Assembly (NCBI RefSeq): GCF_000208385.1
Contig: NC_015436.1
Coordinates: 992,001-1,056,000 of the forward strand
Source of the DNA: Parasphaerochaeta coccoides DSM 17374
GTDB lineage: Bacteria > Spirochaetota > Spirochaetia > Sphaerochaetales > Sphaerochaetaceae
Reading direction: 5' to 3'
DNA length: 64,000 bases
Below are positions 35,819 through 45,567 of this stretch, one piece after another. A program made the position numbers and the translations under genes. Below the pieces are notes generated by a model. The model was not told where the DNA came from, did no database searches, and was given only the letters and a program-made list of their open reading frames with translations. Position 1 is the first letter of the stretch; the number at the start of each line of letters is the position of its first letter.

Positions 35819-37477
35819 ATGAATATTTCCCCGTTGCAAAAAGCCAGATATGAGTACAACCCGAAGCTCCCCGCCATCCTGAGAGGCAAGCTGACCAATC
35901 TCTCCCCGGTTTCCGGAGAGCCCACCTGTCCTGTCGCCGATGCCGATAAGATCAAGGAATTCTGTCCCCATACGTGCTTTCTCCCTGCGGTTTCTTTCGT
36001 AGAAGGAAAACATGAGGGATTGACCCGCGCCATGACTGTTGGCGTCATCCTTTCCGGCGGTCAAGCCCCTGGAGGACATAATGTCATCAGCGGACTTTTT
36101 GATGGCCTCAAGGCTCTCAACAAGGACAACAGGCTGATAGGTTTCAAAGGCGGTCCCAGCGGACTCATTTCTGATTCCTTCATTGAAATCACTGAAAAAT
36201 TTCTTGCGCCATACCGGAACACCGGCGGCTTTGACATCATAGGCAGCGGTCGAACCAAGTTGGAGACTGAAGACCAGTTTGACAAATGCATTGCCACCTG
36301 CCGTTCCCATGGAGTGAATGCCGTGGTCATCATAGGCGGTGATGATTCCAACACCAACGCAGCCATCCTTGCCGAATATTTCATCAGGAAGAACGCCGGT
36401 ATCCAGGTCATTGGATGTCCCAAGACCATTGATGGGGATTTGAAGAATGACAATATCGAGATTTCCTTCGGTTTCGATACCGCCACGAAAACCTACAGTG
36501 AATTGATCGGCAATCTTGAAAGGGATGCGAACAGTGCCAAGAAGTACTGGCATTTCATCAAGTTGATGGGGCGCAGCGCCAGCCACATTGCCTTGGAGTG
36601 CGCCTTGCAGACACAGCCTAACGTCACTTTGATCAGCGAGGAAATTGAAGAAAACAAGACTTCCCTCTCTGATGTCGTTGACTACATTGCCTCCGCCGTT
36701 GCCAAAAGAGCGGCGAATGGCAACAACTTCGGTATTGTCCTTATTCCTGAAGGTCTGGTTGAATTCATCCCTGAGGTCAAGGCACTGATTGGCGAGCTGA
36801 ACGACCTGCTTGCCAAGGAAGGCAATGCCTATTCCCTGCTTTCCAATGATAAAGCCCGTCAGGAATTCATTGCCAGCCATCTCAGCACGACATCAGCGAC
36901 GGCTTTCGCTTTTTTGCCAGATGGCATCCGCAAGCAGCTGTTGATGGACAGGGATCCTCATGGCAATGTCCAGGTATCCCGTATTGAAACGGAAAAACTT
37001 TTGATTGAGCTTGTAACCCAGAGACTTGCTGACTGGAAGAAAGAAGGAAAATTCTCCGGATCCTTCAATGCTCTGAACCATTTCTTCGGGTATGAAGGCC
37101 GCTGTGCGTTCCCTTCTAACTTTGACGCCGACTACTGCTACAGCCTGGGCACCAATGCCGCGCTGCTCATTGCGTGTGGTCTGACCGGATACTTGTCCTC
37201 CATCACGAACCTCTCCGCCCCCGCCGACCAGTGGAAGGCAGGCGGAATACCCGTCACCATGATGATGAACATGGAGCAACGCCACGGCGAACAAAAGCCG
37301 GTGATAAGGAAAGCCCTTGTAGACTTGAAGGACAAGCCCTTCACGTATTTTGCACAGCATCGGGACACATGGGCGGTGGAAACAGCCTACACGTACCCCG
37401 GAGCAATCCAGTATTATGGTCCGGCAGAAGTATGTGACAGACCGACGATGACCCTGCTTCTGGAGCAAGGAAAATAA
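35819..37477 (+). CDS. pfp: Pyrophosphate-dependent 6-phosphofructokinase
   Basis: The enzyme phosphorylates fructose 6-phosphate using pyrophosphate, reversibly, and is the main glycolytic PFK in many spirochaetes and plants. At 552 residues it matches the long PFP class. The phosphoryl-donor site reads GGDDSNTNA (Asp175, Asp176), where ATP-dependent PFKs have GGDGS; with Lys202 in [10 protein letters not shown] this marks PPi use. Other motifs are [11 protein letters not shown] and [15 protein letters not shown] precedes the ATG. A terminator follows. Confidence 0.94.
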   Translation: MNISPLQKARYEYNPKLPAILRGKLTNLSPVSGEPTCPVADADKIKEFCPHTCFLPAVSFVEGKHEGLTRAMTVGVILSGGQAPGGHNVISGLFDGLKALNKDNRLIGFKGGPSGLISDSFIEITEKFLAPYRNTGGFDIIGSGRTKLETEDQFDKCIATCRSHGVNAVVIIGGDDSNTNAAILAEYFIRKNAGIQVIGCPKTIDGDLKNDNIEISFGFDTATKTYSELIGNLERDANSAKKYWHFIKLMGRSASHIALECALQTQPNVTLISEEIEENKTSLSDVVDYIASAVAKRAANGNNFGIVLIPEGLVEFIPEVKALIGELNDLLAKEGNAYSLLSNDKARQEFIASHLSTTSATAFAFLPDGIRKQLLMDRDPHGNVQVSRIETEKLLIELVTQRLADWKKEGKFSGSFNALNHFFGYEGRCAFPSNFDADYCYSLGTNAALLIACGLTGYLSSITNLSAPADQWKAGGIPVTMMMNMEQRHGEQKPVIRKALVDLKDKPFTYFAQHRDTWAVETAYTYPGAIQYYGPAEVCDRPTMTLLLEQGK

Positions 37478-37507
37478 GCGGAGTGATACAAGCGTCTTAG
37501 AATCACG

Positions 37508-37538
37508 GGGGTGTTGCAAAATCATTATGCAATGCCCC
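37508..37538 (+). terminator. Terminator of the PPi-PFK gene
   Basis: GGGGTGTTGCA pairs with TGCAATGCCCC over 11 bp with two G-U pairs; a short U-rich stretch (GTGTTTTCC) follows. Confidence 0.7.
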
Positions 37539-37633
37539 TCGTGTTTTCCGCATTGTTCATCTCACTCTTAATCATACTCTGCACTTCCGACAATGTTTTC
37601 TTCCTTCCCATCCTTCTTCTCACAAAGTCCATA

Positions 37634-37648
37634 GGACAGCGGATGTCC
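37634..37648. promoter_or_regulatory. Dyad upstream of the beta-mannosidase gene
   Basis: GGACA-GCGGA-TGTCC, perfect 5-bp arms. It lies just before a TATACT -10-like hexamer (37655-37660), so it could be an operator; the -35 is unclear. Confidence 0.3.
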
Positions 37649-37691
37649 ATGTGCTATACTTTGACAAGTACATTCCAAGGAGCGTCATATC

Positions 37692-40211
37692 ATGGAAACA
37701 CTATCGTTGTCCGGCGAATGGAGGCTGTCGCCCCTGTCTGCCATGGACACAGAAAAATATACACGATTCTTTGCAGATTCAAGCACTGACGGAAGAACAA
37801 CGACCATTCCCTGCAAGATTCCCGGAGACATCCATACGGCACTTCTCGAACGCCAACTGATTCCTAATCCTTATTATGATACCTTTGAACTGGACACCCT
37901 GTGGGTGGGAAAAACTGACTGGAAGCTCGCCAGAAAATTCCCTGTGACAGCCGACCAGCTCCAAGGCTCCGTCGCCCTGCTCAATCTCATCATGGCGGAT
38001 ACGTTCATTGAAATCAGATTGAACGGAACCCGCGCGGGAATCTGCCATAATCAATTCCGCCATTGGTCCTTTGACATTACACGCCTTCTCAAGGTTGGTG
38101 AAAACTTGGTGGAACTCATCTTCACCAGCGCGGAAAAAGTCGCCGTCCGCAAAGCGCAAAAAACAGAATACATGCATCCATATTCAGAATATCCGACCAG
38201 CAGCAAGAACCGGAACATGATCAGGAAGGCACAGTGTCACGGCGGATGGGATTGGGGGCCGAACATTCTTGCCCTCGGTATTTACGACAACATTTCCATC
38301 GACTTCATGCCTACGGGAAGGATTGAAGCAGTGACGACACAGCTTCGTCCGCAAAAAGAAAATACATGGGATGTGGAAGTTTCCATTGTCTACAGGGCGG
38401 TTCGCAAGGCACAAGTGACTGTCGCCGCACATCTTAAGGATGGCGAAGCATCACAAAGCCTGACGGTGAAACCCGGCATCCAAACCCTGCGACTGAACTT
38501 TCAGTGCCAAAACGTCGAACGCTGGTGGCCAGCCGGTCATGGCTCTCCTATCCTCTATCCCCTGATTGTGAACGTCGGAGACCAGAGCGTAGAAAAACGA
38601 ATCGGCTTCCGCACCGTGGAAATCATCCGAAAGAAAGATAAAAGCGGAGGATCCGCGATGACATTCCGCGTCAATGGCAAGGACATCTTTGCCAAAGGCG
38701 TCAACTGGATTCCTCTCGATGCCCTTCCTTCCCGACTTTCGCGCGAACGGTATGCCCAACTGCTCCAAGACTGCGTTTCGGCAAACATGAACATGATCCG
38801 ACTCTGGGGTGGAGGCATGTACGAGAAAGATGTGTTCTATGACCTCTGCGATGAAAAAGGACTCCTCATCTGGCACGACTTCATGTTCGCCTGTGCCACC
38901 TATCCCTCCGACCCCGAATTTCTCGCCGATGTGGAAGAAGAAATCCGTTACCAAGTCACCCGCCTGCATGACCATCCTTCCATTGCCCTGTGGTGCGGAA
39001 GCAACGAGAACCTGGGAGCCATCACATGGTATGAGGAGTCCCGCAAGAACCGTGACCGTTATGTCGTTGACTATGACCGTTTGACGGAAGGAGTCATCGG
39101 ACGACTCGTCAGAGAACTTGACCCGGACCGTCCCTGGTGGCCTACAAGTCCCTCCGCCGGTCCCGGCGACTGGTCGGACAACTGGCATGCGGACTCAAAG
39201 GGGGACATGCATTACTGGACAGTCTGGCATGAAGGAAAGTCATTTGACGCCTACTATGACATCCGTCCCCGTTTTGTCAGTGAATTTGGCTACCAATCAT
39301 TTCCTTCTCTTTCAACAGTCAAAACGTATGCCGCAGAGGGACAGCGGAACCTGACAAGTCCCGTGATGGAGCATCATCAGAAAAATGAACGTGGCAATGC
39401 CATCATCCTGGAAAACTTTGCCCGCTACTTCCGTTTCCCTACTTCATTCGAGAACCAACTGTATCTTTCCCAAGCACAGCAAGCCTTGGCAATCCGTACT
39501 GCGGTCGAGTACTGGCGGAGCCTGATGCCGTGGTGCATGGGTGCCTTGTATTGGCAACTCAACGACAACTGGCCTGTAGCTTCATGGTCTTCCATAGAAT
39601 ACTCAGGCAAGTGGAAACTCCTTCATTACGCCGCGGCGCGTTTCTTCGCGCCAATTACTCCAATTGCATACGTGAAGGACGGATTTCTCAAGGTATTCGT
39701 TACCAACGAGGGCGACGCCGTCATTCCGGACGCTGAAATAACAGTAAAACTCCGCCGTTTCAATGGTGAGAAAGTTCCGTCACGGATATTCAGGACGAAT
39801 CTCGGAGCAAACTCCGTCACGGAAATCTGCTCCCTGCCTCTTTCTGAACTGGTCGCAAATCCACGTGATACCTTTGCATATGTCACGCTCAGCGTTGGAC
39901 AGATATATAGGGAGACGACCGTCCTTTTCGCCTTGCCCAAGGAATGTCAGTTTGAGGAGCCCGTAATCAGCCTACAAGTCGCGGAAGTCTCCGGAGGATA
40001 TGCCATCACACTCAGGTGCAAGAACCCTGCGTTCTGGGTTTCCCTTGACGCAGAAGACATCACGGGCAGGTTCAGCGATAACTTCATTGACCTACGACCT
40101 ACGGCGCCCAGAACAATCCAGTTCACTCCCAAGGAGCCCTGTTCGCATGACCAACTCATTCGACATCTGAAGATATATGACCTGTATTCATCAGGACGGG
40201 AGAAGGCATGA
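37692..40211 (+). CDS. GH2 beta-mannosidase
   Basis: Glycoside hydrolase of 839 residues. The N terminus is a sugar-binding beta-sandwich (SGEWRLSPL; VGKTDWKLARKF), then an Ig-like domain, then a TIM barrel from about residue 325. The acid/base is Glu439 in WCGSNENLG and the nucleophile Glu531 in RFVSEFGYQSFPS; the HGGWDWGPNI segment is a GH2 mannosidase hallmark. There is no signal peptide, so it is cytoplasmic and likely cleaves imported manno-oligosaccharides. CCAAGGAG precedes the ATG. No transporter is adjacent, so substrate supply is unknown. Confidence 0.92.
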   Translation: METLSLSGEWRLSPLSAMDTEKYTRFFADSSTDGRTTTIPCKIPGDIHTALLERQLIPNPYYDTFELDTLWVGKTDWKLARKFPVTADQLQGSVALLNLIMADTFIEIRLNGTRAGICHNQFRHWSFDITRLLKVGENLVELIFTSAEKVAVRKAQKTEYMHPYSEYPTSSKNRNMIRKAQCHGGWDWGPNILALGIYDNISIDFMPTGRIEAVTTQLRPQKENTWDVEVSIVYRAVRKAQVTVAAHLKDGEASQSLTVKPGIQTLRLNFQCQNVERWWPAGHGSPILYPLIVNVGDQSVEKRIGFRTVEIIRKKDKSGGSAMTFRVNGKDIFAKGVNWIPLDALPSRLSRERYAQLLQDCVSANMNMIRLWGGGMYEKDVFYDLCDEKGLLIWHDFMFACATYPSDPEFLADVEEEIRYQVTRLHDHPSIALWCGSNENLGAITWYEESRKNRDRYVVDYDRLTEGVIGRLVRELDPDRPWWPTSPSAGPGDWSDNWHADSKGDMHYWTVWHEGKSFDAYYDIRPRFVSEFGYQSFPSLSTVKTYAAEGQRNLTSPVMEHHQKNERGNAIILENFARYFRFPTSFENQLYLSQAQQALAIRTAVEYWRSLMPWCMGALYWQLNDNWPVASWSSIEYSGKWKLLHYAAARFFAPITPIAYVKDGFLKVFVTNEGDAVIPDAEITVKLRRFNGEKVPSRIFRTNLGANSVTEICSLPLSELVANPRDTFAYVTLSVGQIYRETTVLFALPKECQFEEPVISLQVAEVSGGYAITLRCKNPAFWVSLDAEDITGRFSDNFIDLRPTAPRTIQFTPKEPCSHDQLIRHLKIYDLYSSGREKA

Positions 40212-40301
40212 AACATCTATCTTTACCAAGCCTCATCGAAAATACACTTTACAAACTTTTCTTTGTCTTGAATTTAGGATAAAGAAGGGAGGAAGGATAT
40301 T

Positions 40302-41504
40302 ATGTATAAATTTTATTGTAGATCATACCAAAGGATCCTGCAAGCAGCCTCCTATTTCATGCCATGGCGTAAGCCTGTCCTCCTTGAGGGAAAAAATAGC
40401 TTGGCGCGACTGCCCGGCTTCATTAAGTCAAAGAACGTTACCACGCTTCTCATAGTGACTGATAAAGGCATTGCATCGCTCGGTCTGATGGATGCGCTCC
40501 TGAGCGGACTGGAAAAAGAAAACCTCTCTTTTTTCGTGTACGACGGTACGGTACCGAACCCGACCATTGACAATGTAGAGGAAGCCCTCCGCATGTACCA
40601 GGATAATCACTGCGAAGCAATCATAGCCTTTGGCGGCGGTTCCCCGATGGATTGTGCAAAAGCTGTCGGGGCACGGATAGCCCGACCACGAAAGAGCATC
40701 ATGCAGATGAAAGGAGTTTTTCATGTGCGGAAAAGTCTTCCTCCTTTCTTTGCCATTCCCACTACAGCCGGGACGGGAAGTGAAGCGACTCTGGCATCTG
40801 TCATCTCGAATCCCCAGACACATGAGAAATTCCAGATTGATGACACAAGCCTGATCCCACGCTATGCAGTGCTTGACCCCCTGTTGACCGTAGGTCTTCC
40901 GGGAAACATCACGGCGACAACAGGCATGGATGCGCTGGCGCATGCGGTTGAAGCCTATATCGGGAACAGCAATACACGGGAAACGAAGATGTTGTCCAGA
41001 AAAGCAGTCAACCTTATTTTCCAGAATATTGAAAAAGCCTATGCTCAGGGAAATGACCTTGAGGCCAGGGAAAACATGCTGAAAGCATCCCACTATGCGG
41101 GTCTTGCATTCACACAGGCGTATGTCGGCTATGTCCATGCCATCGCTCATGCTTTGGGTGGAACCTATGGTATCCCTCACGGACTGGCTGTCGCGACAGT
41201 ACTTCCCCATGTGCTGGAGTTCTATGGAAAATCCGTACATCGGAGACTTGCTGAGCTGGCAGATGTCTCCGGCATAGGTTCTCCCACGGATTCTTCTGGA
41301 CAGAAAGCGGCGCAATTCATCGAAACAATCAAAAGATTGAATAAGACAATGGGCATCCCCGAAGGATTCAGCGTCATCAATCCTCAGGATATCCCTTTGA
41401 TGGCAAAGCGGGCATACGCTGAAGCAAACCCGTTCTATCCTGTTCCCCGGATACTTTCGAAACAAGAACTTGAGATGCTTTTTTCAATTGTCCGAATACA
41501 GTGA
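40302..41504 (+). CDS. Iron-containing alcohol dehydrogenase
   Basis: A 400-residue NAD(P)-dependent enzyme of the Fe-ADH (group III) family. The cofactor-binding loop is FGGGSPMDCAKAV. The metal site comprises Asp and His in TTGMDALAHAVEAY and two His in HAIAHALGGTYGIPHG. GGGAGG precedes the ATG. It is followed by an aldehyde dehydrogenase gene, with a 71-bp gap, and the pair could oxidise an alcohol to an acid or run in reverse. No acetylating aldehyde dehydrogenase domain is fused. The natural substrate is unknown. Confidence 0.93.
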   Translation: MYKFYCRSYQRILQAASYFMPWRKPVLLEGKNSLARLPGFIKSKNVTTLLIVTDKGIASLGLMDALLSGLEKENLSFFVYDGTVPNPTIDNVEEALRMYQDNHCEAIIAFGGGSPMDCAKAVGARIARPRKSIMQMKGVFHVRKSLPPFFAIPTTAGTGSEATLASVISNPQTHEKFQIDDTSLIPRYAVLDPLLTVGLPGNITATTGMDALAHAVEAYIGNSNTRETKMLSRKAVNLIFQNIEKAYAQGNDLEARENMLKASHYAGLAFTQAYVGYVHAIAHALGGTYGIPHGLAVATVLPHVLEFYGKSVHRRLAELADVSGIGSPTDSSGQKAAQFIETIKRLNKTMGIPEGFSVINPQDIPLMAKRAYAEANPFYPVPRILSKQELEMLFSIVRIQ

Positions 41505-41575
41505 TTGTGCCGTGATTATCCATGTACATTCAGGAAGCACGCAAGGAACAAGACGGTTCCCCCGGAGGAAAACCA

Positions 41576-42952
41576 ATGCGTGACATCACAAGCATGACAG
41601 GAAAACAAAAAGAGTTCTTTTTGAGTGGAAAAACGAAGGAAATCAGCTTCCGTCGCGACAAGCTCATTCTGTTGCGCAACGCAATAAAAGAACATGAAAA
41701 AGACATATATGAGGCGTTGCGTCTTGATTTAGGCAAAGCCCCCTTCGAGGCATATGTGACAGAGGTTGGAATTGTATTGGAGGAAATCACCTATGCGCTC
41801 AAGCATCTGAAACAGTGGGCAAAACCCCGGCGGGTCAGGGTTCCCCTCATGCATTTCCCGTCTTCCGGCAGCATTCACGCCGAACCATATGGTTCTGTCC
41901 TGATTATGTCACCATGGAACTATCCCTTCCAGCTAACCATCGTCCCCCTTGCCGGAGCGATAGCAGCGGGAAATTGTGCCATTATCAAGCCATCAGAGTA
42001 CGCTTTTCACACTTCTGAAATCATTGAGAAGATTATCTCGGAAATCTTTGAAGAATCATTCGTCTCCGTCATACGTGGCGGCAGGGAAGCAAACAAGTCC
42101 CTTCTCAATGAAAAGTTTGATTACATTTTCTTTACAGGAAGCCCACAGGTAGGGAAAGTCGTCATGGAATCCGCCGCACGGCACCTTGTACCCGTCACGC
42201 TGGAGCTGGGTGGGAAAAGCCCATGCATCGTGGATGAGAGCGCGGATATCAAGTTGTCCGCCAGGAGGATTATCTGGGGAAAATTCCTGAATGCAGGACA
42301 GACATGCATCGCTCCGGATTACCTTCTTGTACACAGCAGTGTAAAAAATGATTTACTCAATGAGTTGAAAGCCAGCATCACCGCTTTTTACGGCCAGGAT
42401 CCGCTATCCAGCAAGGAGTACCCCAAGATCATTTCCCAGCGTCATTTCGACCGCCTTATGAATCTAATGGAAAGCGGACGAATAATCGTGGGTGGTCGAA
42501 GCAATTCCTCGGAGCGGCGTATAGCCCCGACCATCCTTGAGGACGTAAGCTGGGACAGTCCCATCATGCAGGAGGAAATCTTCGGACCAATCCTTCCGAT
42601 ACTGGAATTCACTGATTTCCATGACACGCTGGCGACACTGTCCAGACGACCGAAACCACTCGCTTTCTATCTCTTTACCTCAAACCGGAAGAATGAAGCT
42701 CATGCAATCAGAACCGTATCATTTGGAGGCGGCTGCATCAACGATACTATGATTCATCTATCGTCTCCCAGGCTTCCATTCGGCGGCGTAGGAGAAAGCG
42801 GCATGGGACAATATCACGGAAAAACCAGCTTTGATACATTCTCTCACTATAAAAGCATCATAAAAAAATTCAATCTTTTGGACAGCAGCAGCTTGAGGTA
42901 TCCGCCATTCAAAAATCGGCTGAAACTTGCAAAAAAGTTCATGGGACGCTGA
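41576..42952 (+). CDS. Aldehyde dehydrogenase (class 3-like)
   Basis: A 458-residue NAD(P)+-dependent enzyme resembling fatty-aldehyde (class 3) dehydrogenases, which lack the N-terminal dimer arm of long ALDHs. Landmarks are MSPWNYPFQLTIVPLAGAIA, the NAD loop TGSPQVGK, the general base Glu210 in LELGGKSP and the catalytic Cys244 in NAGQTCIAPDY. The C terminus has a hydrophobic helix and basic residues (RLKLAKKFMGR). The ATG at 41576 follows GGAGGAAAA; an alternative at 41522 has no site. It is operon-linked with the Fe-ADH. Confidence 0.93.
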   Translation: MRDITSMTGKQKEFFLSGKTKEISFRRDKLILLRNAIKEHEKDIYEALRLDLGKAPFEAYVTEVGIVLEEITYALKHLKQWAKPRRVRVPLMHFPSSGSIHAEPYGSVLIMSPWNYPFQLTIVPLAGAIAAGNCAIIKPSEYAFHTSEIIEKIISEIFEESFVSVIRGGREANKSLLNEKFDYIFFTGSPQVGKVVMESAARHLVPVTLELGGKSPCIVDESADIKLSARRIIWGKFLNAGQTCIAPDYLLVHSSVKNDLLNELKASITAFYGQDPLSSKEYPKIISQRHFDRLMNLMESGRIIVGGRSNSSERRIAPTILEDVSWDSPIMQEEIFGPILPILEFTDFHDTLATLSRRPKPLAFYLFTSNRKNEAHAIRTVSFGGGCINDTMIHLSSPRLPFGGVGESGMGQYHGKTSFDTFSHYKSIIKKFNLLDSSSLRYPPFKNRLKLAKKFMGR

Positions 42953-43061
42953 GAGAAACGACGTTAAGATATCAAACAATAACAATGGGGTTGTTGCAAA
43001 AGTTCAACGTGAGTAACAATCCCTTTTTATCGTTCTGCTTTTTCCTGATGAACGAGGATAT

Positions 43062-43092
43062 AAAAAGAGGAGCTGCACATGGCAGCCCCTCC
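43062..43092 (-). terminator. Terminator of the sugar ABC transporter operon
   Basis: On the minus strand GGAGGGGCTGC-CATGT-GCAGCTCCTC is followed by TTTTT. It lies about 40 bp after the binding-protein stop, the last gene of the operon. Confidence 0.9.
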
Positions 43093-43128
43093 GATTGTTG
43101 TTTTCCTTGTACAGGAGTCAGCAACTCA

Positions 43129-44478
43129 TCACTTGTTGAAAGCAACCCATGCCTTCTGCACGTCAGAAGCGACCTGAGCAGGAGTCTTGGAACCGAGACC
43201 GATTTCCTGAAGACCTTGGTTGATTACATTGAAGACATCAGAGTGGAGGACTGCATCGACAACAGGAGTCGTACCATATTTCTGATAGAACGTAGCTCTC
43301 TTCTCGATGAACGGTTCCAGATTGTTGTCCTTGATGACCTTTGCCACATCAACGTTCAGGTTGGACGGGAAGGACGCACCTGTGGACAGGCGGTATGTCT
43401 GCACATATTCACCTTGCAAGAACTTCACTAATCTCCATGCAGCGTCTTCTCTCGCGGAGCCTGCCGGAACGTTGGCACTGATGCCGAAGCCCGTGCCGAC
43501 GACACCACTGGTCGTTCCAGAGAGTACCTCGCCGGGAAGAGCCGGGAAGATAATCATGTCAAAATCATTGGCCTGTGCCGCAGGAGTAATCAAAGCCTTG
43601 CCTGTAGAAACGTCTGTCATGAAGGAAGCGGTTGCCCAATCTCCATCAATATAGAACGCCGCGCGGCCAGTGGCGAAGTTACCGCGACCGTTGCCATAGC
43701 CGACATCAAGAGTGTTGCGGTTGAGCAGTCCGCTCTTGTACAGGTCATCGATTATTTCCAGAGATTTCACGAACCAAGGATCCTGGAAGGTAATCTTTCC
43801 AGCGGCCAAGTCGTCATACCAGGATGCCCCACCGTAACGACCAACGATCAGGGAGAACAAGCAGCTCTGCATGACCCACTGGTCTTTGTTGTCCATTCCA
43901 ATGACTTCAATTCCCTTAGGCTTGAGGACGCTCTGGATGTGCTTGAGGTCTTCATATGTCTTGGGGATGGAAAGTCCGTTGTCCTTTAGAAGCTTCGTAT
44001 TCACGAACATCATGTGGGATGATGTAATGCCGTTCGGCAGCTCGGCAAGATAGCCAGCAGTCTGGTCGGCAATAGCGGCAGGAGCATAGTCATCCAACAA
44101 TCCGTCCTTTTCCAAGAAGGGGCGCAGGTCTTTCGTCAGATGCTGGGTGTGCAGGGACGTGGAACGTCCACCCGGCCACATGTAAACAACGTCAGGCAGA
44201 TTTCCTGATGCCGCATACGCTTCCGTCTTCTGATGGAAAGGCTCGTTGAACAAATCTTCCCTGATGACATTGATGTCTGGATTTTCCTTGGAGAATACAT
44301 CCCAGACCATCTCCACCTCACGGGCACTGTTGGGCTCGGACATGTCGATGTAATTCAAGACGGTCAGGTTCGTCTTGCCGGTTGCAGAGGCATCTTCCTT
44401 TGCTCCGCGGGCAAAGCCCAGGGAAGCAACCATCAGAAGCACCAAGGCAATGGACAGCATTTTCTTTGTAATTGTCAT
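43129..44478 (-). CDS. Sugar-binding protein of the ROK-linked ABC transporter
   Basis: Periplasmic binding protein, 449 residues. The signal peptide MTITKKMLSIALVLLMVASL ends near GFA with the RGAKE mature start typical of this organism. The family-1 core reads LPDVVYMWPGGRS and FATGRAAFYIDGDW. GGAGGT precedes the ATG. A promoter and a ROK-type operator lie 100-160 bp upstream. The permease genes lie upstream of it on the same strand (44702-46542), after about 220 bp. The ligand is probably an amino sugar or its oligomer, from the neighbouring hexosaminidase. Confidence 0.92.
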   Translation of the reverse strand: MTITKKMLSIALVLLMVASLGFARGAKEDASATGKTNLTVLNYIDMSEPNSAREVEMVWDVFSKENPDINVIREDLFNEPFHQKTEAYAASGNLPDVVYMWPGGRSTSLHTQHLTKDLRPFLEKDGLLDDYAPAAIADQTAGYLAELPNGITSSHMMFVNTKLLKDNGLSIPKTYEDLKHIQSVLKPKGIEVIGMDNKDQWVMQSCLFSLIVGRYGGASWYDDLAAGKITFQDPWFVKSLEIIDDLYKSGLLNRNTLDVGYGNGRGNFATGRAAFYIDGDWATASFMTDVSTGKALITPAAQANDFDMIIFPALPGEVLSGTTSGVVGTGFGISANVPAGSAREDAAWRLVKFLQGEYVQTYRLSTGASFPSNLNVDVAKVIKDNNLEPFIEKRATFYQKYGTTPVVDAVLHSDVFNVINQGLQEIGLGSKTPAQVASDVQKAWVAFNK

Positions 44479-44585
44479 CTTTACCTCCTATGACACCAAT
44501 CAAAATCACTTTCAGGAACGTCCCATTCACGGCAACCATTCCCTTCTCTTTCCGTGATTCTCCTCAGGTTTCCTGAAGTGAATCT

Positions 44586-44608
44586 GTTTGTTCATACTGT
44601 GTACAAAC
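44586..44608. promoter_or_regulatory. ROK-type operator, copy 1
   Basis: GTTTGT-N11-ACAAAC, immediately downstream of the -10 box of the binding-protein promoter, so it would overlap the transcription start and suit a repressor. The same half-sites with identical spacing recur at 47794-47818. Confidence 0.75.
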
Positions 44609-44610
44609 TA

Positions 44611-44639
44611 ATGCTAGCACGAGTCATCCTTCCTGTCAA
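44611..44639 (-). promoter_or_regulatory. Promoter of the sugar-binding-protein gene
   Basis: On the minus strand a perfect TTGACA (44634-44639), 17 bp, TAGCAT (44611-44616). The operator starts 2 bp downstream. Confidence 0.7.
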
Positions 44640-44701
44640 ACTTTTTGAACTACAGGAAAAACTTTTTTTTCTTCCAGGATATCTACCCTTCCTTCCCTCT
44701 T

Positions 44702-45565
44702 TTATCCTTTTACGGCTCCGGCGACGACTCCCTTTGTTATTTCCTTGCGGAATATCAAATAGAAGGCAAGCATGGGTACCAGTCCTATTGTCAGCGCTGC
44801 AAACTGCTTGCCATAGTCCGTAGACAGGCTTCCGGCGAATTTCTGCACGCCGACAGGCAGGGACTTGATTGCATCCCGTGATGTCAGAATGTTGATCAGC
44901 ATAAATTCATTCCATGTCCCGGTAACGGTAAGGATAGCCGTGGTAGTCGCCACCGGCATGGCCATCGGCACAATGATCGAACGGAAGATCCGCATGTACG
45001 TCGCGCCATCTATCCTGGCGGATTCCACAAGGGCGTCCGGGATACTCTTGATGAATTCCGTTCCCAGATACACGCCCATTGGCATTCCAATACCGATATA
45101 GGGGATCAGGACGCCCAAACGAGTATCGTACAGACCTGACCAGTTAATCAGCAGGAACAGCGGAACCATGATGGATTGCAATGTCAGGAGCAGCCCGATG
45201 ACGAAGGAACCATGAAGGAATTTTGTTGCCCGATGCTGCATCTTGGCGAACGCAAAACTTGCCATCATGGAAAAAATGATGATTACGACTGTCGTTACCC
45301 CGGTGTAGATAATGCTGTTTATAATCAGTCCGGGGAACTTGCCGCGTGTCCATGCATCCACGTAGTTAATCAGCGTGGCTTCATATCCCGGCGTGCTTCC
45401 CGGCCAGTTCAACATGCTCAACTGGAATTCCTGCGTCGTCTTGAATGAATTCATCAAGAGCCAGAGGATAGGAACGATGGCAAGGGCGGTAAAGATGCCC
45501 ATGACACAGTAGGTCACTACAAGCCCTATGCGGCTGCTGATGCTTGAACGGTCATGTATGTCCAT
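44702..45565 (-). CDS. Sugar ABC transporter permease, MalG type
   Basis: Inner-membrane permease of 287 residues with six membrane segments. The EAA loop is ALVESARIDGATYMRIFRSI followed by VPMAMP. GGAGGGA precedes the ATG. It lies 2 bp after the MalF-type permease and upstream of the binding-protein gene. No ATPase gene is in the cluster, so a shared one is needed. Confidence 0.93.
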   Translation of the reverse strand: MDIHDRSSISSRIGLVVTYCVMGIFTALAIVPILWLLMNSFKTTQEFQLSMLNWPGSTPGYEATLINYVDAWTRGKFPGLIINSIIYTGVTTVVIIIFSMMASFAFAKMQHRATKFLHGSFVIGLLLTLQSIMVPLFLLINWSGLYDTRLGVLIPYIGIGMPMGVYLGTEFIKSIPDALVESARIDGATYMRIFRSIIVPMAMPVATTTAILTVTGTWNEFMLINILTSRDAIKSLPVGVQKFAGSLSTDYGKQFAALTIGLVPMLAFYLIFRKEITKGVVAGAVKG

Positions 45566-45567
45566 GG

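Noticed and set aside
35756-36880. 374-codon minus-strand open frame within the PPi-phosphofructokinase gene
   Set aside because: It is antisense to a gene with intact catalytic motifs, and its translation has no recognisable domain. Long antisense frames are common here because of the codon pattern of the real genes.
40428-41465. 345-codon minus-strand open frame within the iron alcohol dehydrogenase gene
   Set aside because: Antisense shadow of a well-supported enzyme; Cys- and His-rich without family similarity.
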